Below, in pieces: positions 6,235-10,630 of a stretch of DNA of 10,630 nucleotides (within the stretch, counting starts at the first letter, position 1; every line of letters begins with the position of its first letter). Location of the stretch: contig JAQVRY010000003.1 in assembly GCA_028700795.1 (NCBI GenBank), positions 29,641 through 40,270 on the forward strand, given 5' to 3'. The notes beneath the pieces were generated by a model. It was not told where the DNA came from. It saw only the letters and a list, made by a program, of their open reading frames with translations, and ran no database searches. The DNA comes from Tissierellia bacterium. GTDB taxonomy: Bacteria; Bacillota; Clostridia; Tissierellales; Sedimentibacteraceae. The translations under genes and the position numbers were made by a program.

Positions 6235-7125
6235 GTGTATGATGAAAAAATCGTTACAACAGGCATAAGTCAGGGGAAATTATTTCTATTTATAATGGAA
6301 CTATTAAATGGTAATTACTCATTTAAAAAAGCTTTACAATTAGGAGCAAGTGACAGTCATGCAATTCACAGCATAGAAGTTCTTGAAGATGCGGTGTATA
6401 TGGCAGATTCCTTCAATAACAAGATATATAAATTTGACAGCAAAAATGAATTTTTAGAAACAAACGTAGGAAGAGACCCTCGTCATATGTGTATGGACAA
6501 AGAAAATATATATGTTGCAAATTTTGAATCTGACAATATTTCAATCATAGAGATAGATTCCTTCGTATTGACAGGCTCCATACCTGCGGGCATGAAAGCA
6601 CATGATGTAATCTATTCAGAAAAAAACAACTCACTTTACACATCCTGCTACGAAGAAAATGAAGTGGTGGAATACAGTATTGACACGGGAATTAGAAGAC
6701 GATTCAAAACAGATGGTAAGCCCATGCATATATTTGTGTTAAATGACACAATAATAGTAATGACTTATTATGTCAATGGGAATGTTCAAACAAAAATAAA
6801 TTTTATTAATTTATTAAACGGAAACATTGAAGATTTAATTAACATAGATGGGCTTGCATCAGATTTATTACTGGATTATGAAAATAATATGCTGTATATA
6901 TTAAATATAGTTGATAAAAGTCTTTACATTGCTAATGCCTCATCAAGAAATAGTATTAAAAAAATATATTTGGGGGGATATCCGGAATCTATTTCTTGCA
7001 GCAGCAAAAATATCTATGTTACAAATTCTAAGAAACAGCAAATTGATATTATAGAAAAAAAGGGGCACAACTTAAGCTCCTTAAAACTTATGTTTATCCC
7101 TAATTTAATAAAGGTTATCCATTAA
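6235..7125 (+). CDS. Cytoplasmic YncE/YVTN-like beta-propeller protein, function unknown
   Basis: The 296 residues show repeated beta-propeller blades. Recurring units include VYMADSFNNKIYKFD (54-68), IYVANFESDNISIIE (92-106), LYTSCYEENEVVEYS (134-148), LYILNIVDKSLYIAN (220-234) and IYVTNSKKQQIDIIE (260-274), the last two classes matching YVTN/YncE-type repeats. There are roughly six to seven blades. No signal peptide, membrane helix or catalytic motif is visible, so it is probably a cytoplasmic or mother-cell scaffold. GTG 6235 is preferred because GGAGGTGAT (6222-6230) lies four bases upstream. The longer start, ATG 6220, overlaps that site. The leader closely resembles that of the LysM gene (GAGGTGATT...GTG). 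Its stop overlaps the stop of the convergent DUF4364 gene. Substrate or partner cannot be named. Confidence 0.75.
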   Translation: MYDEKIVTTGISQGKLFLFIMELLNGNYSFKKALQLGASDSHAIHSIEVLEDAVYMADSFNNKIYKFDSKNEFLETNVGRDPRHMCMDKENIYVANFESDNISIIEIDSFVLTGSIPAGMKAHDVIYSEKNNSLYTSCYEENEVVEYSIDTGIRRRFKTDGKPMHIFVLNDTIIVMTYYVNGNVQTKINFINLLNGNIEDLINIDGLASDLLLDYENNMLYILNIVDKSLYIANASSRNSIKKIYLGGYPESISCSSKNIYVTNSKKQQIDIIEKKGHNLSSLKLMFIPNLIKVIH

Positions 7126-7643
7126 TTTGTTAATGCATTAATAATTTGTCCAAATATTTTCTCAGGTGCGGCTTCCCATTTTCTAATAATATTTTTAGCC
7201 GTAATTTCATCAGTCACATTTATGCTTATATTAAAAATAGTTGTTGAGTTTTCCGTGACTTGAAGAGATACAATATATTCATCATCTTTTCTTTTATAAT
7301 AATGACCAAATATTTCTCTCTGCTTTTTTATATGTTTTCTTATGCCGGAAAAATTCTTTTCTACTTCATTTATAAAATATTCGGGGAGTTTATCACCAAA
7401 CATTTCTAACGTAGCCTTGCCTGATTTTGAAACCGAGTAATACTCATTTCCGTTATATGGCTTAAGGTGCGTGAACTTAACTTCGCAAAGGTCACTTAAC
7501 AAAAGCTGCAATGTGAAATAATCCATCATACCATATTCCAATATATAATTTGTAATTTCATTATTTGTCAAAGGTATATCAATATAATCCAATATATATA
7601 AAAGCTTAAGCTTATCTTGCGCATTTTTGTTATTGCTTTTCAA
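7122..7643 (-). CDS. DUF4364 family winged-helix protein
   Basis: The 173-residue protein matches the DUF4364 family of Clostridia. Residues about 8-80 look like a winged-helix DNA-binding domain, with KLKLLYILDYIDIPLTNNEI and the wing-like NGNEYYSVSKSGKATLEMFG. The C-terminal part (about 95-173), with YIVSLQVTENSTTIFNISI and KNIIRKWE, forms a family-specific beta-rich region. A regulatory role is plausible but no target is known. The start is TTG at 7643 (complement of 7641-7643), fixed by GGAGGT (complement of 7650-7655) six bases upstream. Its stop shares the TTAA at 7122-7125 with the stop of the convergent propeller gene, so the genes overlap tail to tail with no terminator between them. 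Transcriptional interference there is possible. Confidence 0.85.
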   Translation of the reverse strand: MKSNNKNAQDKLKLLYILDYIDIPLTNNEITNYILEYGMMDYFTLQLLLSDLCEVKFTHLKPYNGNEYYSVSKSGKATLEMFGDKLPEYFINEVEKNFSGIRKHIKKQREIFGHYYKRKDDEYIVSLQVTENSTTIFNISINVTDEITAKNIIRKWEAAPEKIFGQIINALTN

Positions 7644-7669
7644 TTTTTTACCTCCAAGATTCCAAAATT

Positions 7670-7722
7670 GGGGACATTCCTTCTACCATCAAAGACTATC
7701 CCTAAACAGGAAGGTGCGCCCC
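7670..7722. repeat. Imperfect GC-rich dyad, REP-like
   Basis: GGGGACATTCCTTCT (7670-7684) is an imperfect inverted repeat of AGGAAGGTGCGCCCC (7708-7722), and the C-run continues to 7725. It sits in the 193-bp divergent region between the DUF4364 and deacetylase genes and starts just upstream of the DUF4364 ribosome binding site. It is the most GC-rich stretch locally. The end sequence recalls REP-type elements that begin with GGGGACATTCC, but this is from memory and unverified. Confidence 0.45.
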
Positions 7723-7767
7723 CCCTCCTTCATTATATCAAACAAGCAGTTAATAATAAACAAGAAT

Positions 7768-7797
7768 TTGAAAATACTTCATATGGACATTTATGCT
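7768..7797 (+). promoter_or_regulatory. Possible promoter of the polysaccharide deacetylase gene
   Basis: TTGAAA (7768-7773) and TATGCT (7792-7797) are 18 bases apart, about 40 bp before the start codon. The -10 element is only a moderate match. Confidence 0.35.
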
Positions 7798-7836
7798 TGA
7801 ATAATATAGAATAAAGTTACAGAAAGAGGAGAGCAA

Positions 7837-8928
7837 ATGAAAAAGATAATTATTTTAATAGCATTATTAATGATGACAGGATGTACAGCTCCCACAGCAG
7901 AAACTCCCGAGGAGCCTCCTGTTGTTGAAGCTCCGGTTGATGTACATCCGGAAGAACAAGAAACTGATACTGATAAGTCAAATGAAGAGGACAAAGACTT
8001 AACTGAAGAAGATATTATTGCATCCATTGATATGTCGTTGAACCCTAATGAGCTTGGAGAAATTATGATCTTGATGTATCATGGAGTAGGACCGGAAGAA
8101 TCAGTATGGCAGAGAACTCCCGATAATTTTCGCAAAGATTTGGAATACATGTATCAAAACGGTTATCGCATGATAAGCTTAAACGATTATGCCAAGGGAG
8201 AAATCAAAACAGAAGCAGGATTTACTCCCATAATACTCACATTTGACGATGGAAGGCAGAATAATTTTAATTTTATAGAAGTAAATGGAGAAATGGTATT
8301 AGACCCTGATTGTGCTGTTGGAATTATGGAAGAATTTAAGAACAAATATCCTGATTTTAATGTAACTGCAAGCTTCTTTTTAGGAACTAATCCATTCGGT
8401 CAAAAAGAATATGCTCAAGAAAAACTTGATTGGATTATTGATAACGGATATGATTTGGGCAATCACACATATAGCCATAATGAAATGTCAAAATTAAACT
8501 CGGATGAAATACAAATTGAAATAGGCTCTGTAAATAATATAATAAAACAATATTTACCTGATTATGTGGTAGAAACACTTGCTCTTCCTCATGGCAGCAA
8601 TCCTAAGGATGAATTTATTGAATCAATGCTAAAAGGCGAATATGAAGGCAATAAATACGAGACTATTGCAGTCTTAGACGTAGGCTGGAGGCCGTCTTAC
8701 TCACCATTTGATACATTGACGAATTTCAACAGTCTTTACCGTGTGACAGCAAGTGAAATCAACGTAGATAACTGTGGTATATACGATTATTTCAAATCAT
8801 ACGAAGATAATATCCGAGAAAGATTCATAAGCGACGGAAATCCTGATGTAGTAACCATTCCAAAAAGACACAGCGAATATCTTAACATGGATATTGTAGA
8901 AGACCGGTTGGTAAATGTTTACGAATAA
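7837..8928 (+). CDS. Lipoprotein polysaccharide deacetylase (NodB domain)
   Basis: Predicted surface-anchored carbohydrate esterase family 4 enzyme that removes N- or O-acetyl groups from a cell-wall or capsular glycan. A short signal peptide ends in the lipobox MTGC, with lipidated Cys16. A Pro/Glu-rich acidic linker (about 17-62) precedes the domain. Landmarks are ILMYHGVG (68-75), the metal/catalytic pair Asp127-Asp128 in TFDDG and zinc ligands His200 and His204 in NHTYSH. The later motifs are divergent: LALPHGSN (239-245) stands where R-x-P-x-G is usual, and DVGWRP (271-276) where D-x-x-D-W is usual. The late motif is PKRHS (332-336). At 363 residues it is normal for a lipoprotein member. 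AGAGGAG precedes ATG 7837. The exact substrate is undetermined. Confidence 0.9.
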   Translation: MKKIIILIALLMMTGCTAPTAETPEEPPVVEAPVDVHPEEQETDTDKSNEEDKDLTEEDIIASIDMSLNPNELGEIMILMYHGVGPEESVWQRTPDNFRKDLEYMYQNGYRMISLNDYAKGEIKTEAGFTPIILTFDDGRQNNFNFIEVNGEMVLDPDCAVGIMEEFKNKYPDFNVTASFFLGTNPFGQKEYAQEKLDWIIDNGYDLGNHTYSHNEMSKLNSDEIQIEIGSVNNIIKQYLPDYVVETLALPHGSNPKDEFIESMLKGEYEGNKYETIAVLDVGWRPSYSPFDTLTNFNSLYRVTASEINVDNCGIYDYFKSYEDNIRERFISDGNPDVVTIPKRHSEYLNMDIVEDRLVNVYE

Positions 8929-8946
8929 AGAGCATCTTCACTTTTT

Positions 8947-8967
8947 AGGGAGCTTTGATCCCTTTTT
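8947..8967 (+). terminator. Weak terminator after the deacetylase gene
   Basis: AGGGA (8947-8951) pairs with TCCCT (8959-8963), followed directly by T residues to 8967. The stem is only 5 bp, so termination may be incomplete. Confidence 0.45.
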
Positions 8968-8976
8968 ATTAATATT

Positions 8977-9004
8977 TTGAGAAAACTAAGAAATATGATA
9001 TACT
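8977..9004 (+). promoter_or_regulatory. Possible sirtuin promoter
   Basis: TTGAGA (8977-8982) and TATACT (8999-9004) have 16-base spacing. The predicted start near 9011 leaves a very short leader containing AAGGAGGG (9011-9018). Confidence 0.5.
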
Positions 9005-9023
9005 GTGCTGAAGGAGGGATTAC

Positions 9024-9722
9024 GTGAATTTAAAAGAAATAATTTCAAAAAGTGACAATATTGTATTTTTTGGCGGAGCAGGTGTTTCAACTGAAAGCGG
9101 CATACCTGATTTTAGAAGTACTGACGGATTATACAGCACAAAATATAAATATTCGCCTGAAATGATGGTTTCTCACAGTTTTTTCAAGACTAACACTGAA
9201 GAGTTCTTTGACTTTTACAAAAATAAAATGATTTTTCCCGATGCCATGCCCAATGGTGCCCATAAGAAACTTGCAGAACTTGAAAAGGAAGGGAAGGTAA
9301 AAGCTGTTATAACCCAGAATATTGACGGTCTTCACCAGAAAGCCGGAAGCAGAAATGTATTGGAGCTTCATGGGTCAGTACACAGAAATTACTGTATGAA
9401 ATGCGGGAAATTCCATGATGTGAATTTTATTATAAAGTCAAAGGGCATTCCAAAATGCCAGTGCGGAGGAATTGTTAAGCCTGATGTTGTATTGTATGAG
9501 GAAAGTCTTAACAGCGATGTTATAGAAAGCTCCGTTGACTTTATAGAGAAAGCAGATGTTTTAATTATCGGAGGAACATCTTTAGTGGTATATCCTGCTG
9601 CAGGCCTTATCAATTATTTTAAGGGAAGTAAATTGGTACTGATAAACAAATCATCAACTCCTATGGATGAAAGGGCTGATTTGGTTATTAATGACAGCAT
9701 TGGCAAGGTATTCGAAGATTGA
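9024..9722 (+). CDS. cobB: NAD-dependent protein deacylase, sirtuin (Sir2/CobB)
   Basis: Removes acyl groups from protein lysines using NAD, yielding nicotinamide and O-acyl-ADP-ribose; a typical target in bacteria is acetyl-CoA synthetase. The 232 residues are a core-only bacterial sirtuin. Visible motifs are GGAGVSTESGIPDFR (17-31) for NAD binding, TQNIDGLH (97-104), catalytic His116 in LELHGS, the zinc set Cys124-Cys127 (CMKC) and Cys145-Cys147 (CQC), VLYEE (156-160) and IGGTSLVVYPAA (182-193). The region FYKNK (64-68) lacks a clear Tyr-x-x-Arg desuccinylase signature, so deacetylase-type activity is more likely than SIRT5-type. GTG 9024 follows AAGGAGGG by five bases. It has its own likely promoter, and the riboswitch-controlled unit starts after its stop. 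Confidence 0.93.
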   Translation: MNLKEIISKSDNIVFFGGAGVSTESGIPDFRSTDGLYSTKYKYSPEMMVSHSFFKTNTEEFFDFYKNKMIFPDAMPNGAHKKLAELEKEGKVKAVITQNIDGLHQKAGSRNVLELHGSVHRNYCMKCGKFHDVNFIIKSKGIPKCQCGGIVKPDVVLYEESLNSDVIESSVDFIEKADVLIIGGTSLVVYPAAGLINYFKGSKLVLINKSSTPMDERADLVINDSIGKVFED

Positions 9723-9739
9723 AAAAGTCAATTCATAAC

Positions 9740-9768
9740 TTTACACATCTTTTATATTATGATATAAT
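9740..9768 (+). promoter_or_regulatory. Sigma-A-type promoter of the riboswitch RNA
   Basis: TTTACA (9740-9745) and TATAAT (9763-9768) are separated by exactly 17 bases. The predicted start near 9775 is about 10 bases before the aptamer. Confidence 0.7.
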
Positions 9769-9783
9769 TTATTATAAACTGAA

Positions 9784-9878
9784 TAGCTCCGAGTATAACG
9801 GCCTAAGAATTTATTTATGGCCTTATGCCGATAGGGTTTGATTGGAAACGGTCAAGCCTCCTGATGGAAAGGAGAATA
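9784..9878 (+). ncRNA. Moco-type (molybdenum cofactor) riboswitch aptamer
   Basis: Ordered conserved-looking segments are CTCCGAG (9787-9793), a hairpin with GGCC arms (9800-9803 and 9819-9822), GCCGATAGG (9827-9835), a long stem capped by a GAAA tetraloop, and GCCTCC (9856-9861) followed by GGAAAGGAG (9866-9874). In the long stem GGTTTGATT (about 9835-9843) pairs through Watson-Crick and G-U pairs with GGTCAAGCC (9850-9858). From memory this order and these motifs match the Moco RNA motif. The internal GGCC hairpin resembles the P3 stem said to distinguish Moco from the tungsten-cofactor variant. CTCC at 9787 and at 9858 could each pair with GGAG (9871-9874). No covariance model was run, so the class is strong pattern recognition rather than proof. 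The downstream gene's fold supports it. Confidence 0.78.
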
Positions 9879-9892
9879 TAAATACGAAAAAT

Positions 9893-9923
9893 AACAGTGT
9901 TTCCATCAGAGGTGCTGTTTTTT
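9893..9923 (+). terminator. Riboswitch expression platform: terminator with competing antiterminator
   Basis: As RNA, AACAGUGUUUC (9893-9903) pairs with GAGGUGCUGUU (9909-9919) including four G-U pairs, giving an 11-bp hairpin with a 5-base loop and six T residues (9918-9923). CTGATGGAAA at the aptamer's 3' part (9861-9870) is perfectly complementary over 10 bp to TTTCCATCAG (9900-9909), inside this terminator. The two helices cannot coexist. Aptamer folding on ligand binding would therefore favour the terminator, giving repression by cofactor. Confidence 0.75.
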
Positions 9924-9989
9924 ATTGGACATGTTTTTGATTTATATTTAGGTTTTTAAATTAAATAAATAAAACTTATGGAGGAGATT

Positions 9990-10630
9990 ATGAAAAAGTT
10001 TAAAGTTATTTCATTAGTATTGGCATTAGTGATGATTTTGTCACAATCATTGGCTTTTGCAGAAGAAAGTTTTGCAGTTGAAATAGGAGGTTCTTTGGTT
10101 GAAACAGAGCTTAAGCTAAATCTTGAAGAATTAAAAGGAATGCCCGAGGAAGCACAAATAGCACAGGACTATGTTTACAACTCTAAGGGCGGAGAAAAAA
10201 CTGTACAGATTAAAGGTGTGAGCTTAGCTTATTTATTAAAGGAAAAAGCAGGAGTTACTGCTGAAGAAGGAAATGTAGAATTTTTTGCAGCTGATGAATG
10301 GCCGATTGACCCACAGACCCTTCAAGATGTTCTAAATGATGAACTGAAATTTGTTTTGGCTTATGAGGTAGATGGTGAGGCTATAGACAATGACGAAGCT
10401 GTAATTGAAGAAATAACAGTTTACAGAAATTTAAAAGAAGAAGGCGAGTTTAACACTGTTTTTAAATTGGTTAATAAAATTATTGTAGGTGAAGCTGAAG
10501 CAGTTGAAGAAGAAACTCCTGAAGAAGAAGTACCCGATACCGAAACTCCTGAAGAAGAAACGGAAGAAGTTGTTTTCACTGATATAATTGAAGAATATAA
10601 ATTTGCAGAAGAAGCTATTTATGATCTTGT
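9990..10630 (+). CDS. Secreted sulfite-oxidase-fold-like protein, 3' truncated by window end
   Basis: Open to the window edge, with 213 residues visible. A clear signal peptide (MKKFKVISLV...) probably is cleaved after AFA at residue 24. Residues about 28-165 resemble the oxidoreductase molybdopterin-binding (sulfite-oxidase) fold seen in clostridial surface proteins, with VEIGGSLVETELKLNLEEL, IKGVSLAYLLKEKAGV (74-89), VEFFAADEWPI (96-106), LKFVLAYEVDGEAI and VNKIIVGE. The visible part has no cysteine, so the canonical Mo-ligating Cys is absent, and the usual GPxRLV segment is not recognisable. It may be non-catalytic. A Glu-rich spacer with repeated ETPEEE (174-184) then leads into a second region. 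GGAGG (9980-9984) selects ATG 9990; ATG 9978 is in frame but overlaps that site. The upstream Moco-type riboswitch links it to molybdenum metabolism. Confidence 0.75.
   Translation, partial: MKKFKVISLVLALVMILSQSLAFAEESFAVEIGGSLVETELKLNLEELKGMPEEAQIAQDYVYNSKGGEKTVQIKGVSLAYLLKEKAGVTAEEGNVEFFAADEWPIDPQTLQDVLNDELKFVLAYEVDGEAIDNDEAVIEEITVYRNLKEEGEFNTVFKLVNKIIVGEAEAVEEETPEEEVPDTETPEEETEEVVFTDIIEEYKFAEEAIYDL

Noticed and set aside
7617..7814. Plus-strand open frame of 65 codons between the DUF4364 and deacetylase genes
   Set aside because: It overlaps the DUF4364 start and runs through its ribosome site, the GC-rich dyad and the deacetylase promoter. No domain or binding site supports it.
7837..9722. 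Deacetylase and sirtuin as a joint deacetylation operon
   Set aside because: They act on unrelated substrates in different compartments, and a terminator-like stem plus a separate promoter lie between them. The shared word deacetylase is coincidental.
1..10630. CRISPR array, tRNA or rRNA genes, phage or defence genes
   Set aside because: No regularly spaced direct repeats, cloverleaf or rRNA sequence, integrase, capsid or nuclease-effector frames were seen on either strand.

Overview
The window is AT-rich DNA with strong GGAGG-type ribosome binding sites, GTG/TTG starts and short operons. It looks like an anaerobic, probably spore-forming low-GC Firmicute of the Clostridia/Tissierellia type. 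Supporting signs are a rhodanese-less ThiI, a clostridial-type SerA with an ACT domain, a DUF4364 protein, FtnA-type ferritin and a leaderless LysM protein. Genus is not determinable here; Sedimentibacter-like is only a guess.

Layout. 1-334 has no gene. It holds two small dyads and a roughly 157-bp palindromic repeat of intergenic mobile type, ending 22 bp before the first gene. 335-2643 is a two-gene sulfur-transfer operon: a cysteine desulfurase and tRNA sulfurtransferase ThiI. A 46-residue single-helix membrane peptide follows (2732-2872), closed by a terminator. A clean sigma-A-type promoter (2951-2979) then drives serA and rnhA, which overlap by 4 bp. A four-LysM protein with a regular cysteine pattern follows. 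Next come a second repeat-like palindromic element (5428-5556) and a bidirectional terminator shared with ferritin, which is on the minus strand. A cytoplasmic beta-propeller protein diverges from ferritin and converges, with overlapping stop codons, on a DUF4364 winged-helix protein on the minus strand. Its upstream region contains a third small GC-rich dyad. A lipoprotein polysaccharide deacetylase and a zinc sirtuin follow, each apparently with its own promoter.

The right end is the most interesting part. A promoter (9740-9768) leads into an RNA that matches what I know of the molybdenum-cofactor (Moco) riboswitch class. After it come mutually exclusive antiterminator and terminator helices, then a secreted protein that runs off the window. 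Its N-terminal domain resembles the sulfite-oxidase/molybdopterin-binding fold, but the visible part has no cysteine, so the usual Mo-ligating residue appears absent.

Most genes are housekeeping or stress genes with no shared pathway. Supported functional links are desulfurase with ThiI (persulfide relay for 4-thiouridine in tRNA) and riboswitch with SUOX-fold protein (molybdenum metabolism). A spore-coat role for the LysM and propeller proteins is a weaker inference. Starts were moved from the longest open frame to the best-supported codon for serA (3012), the LysM gene (GTG 4708) and the propeller gene (GTG 6235).
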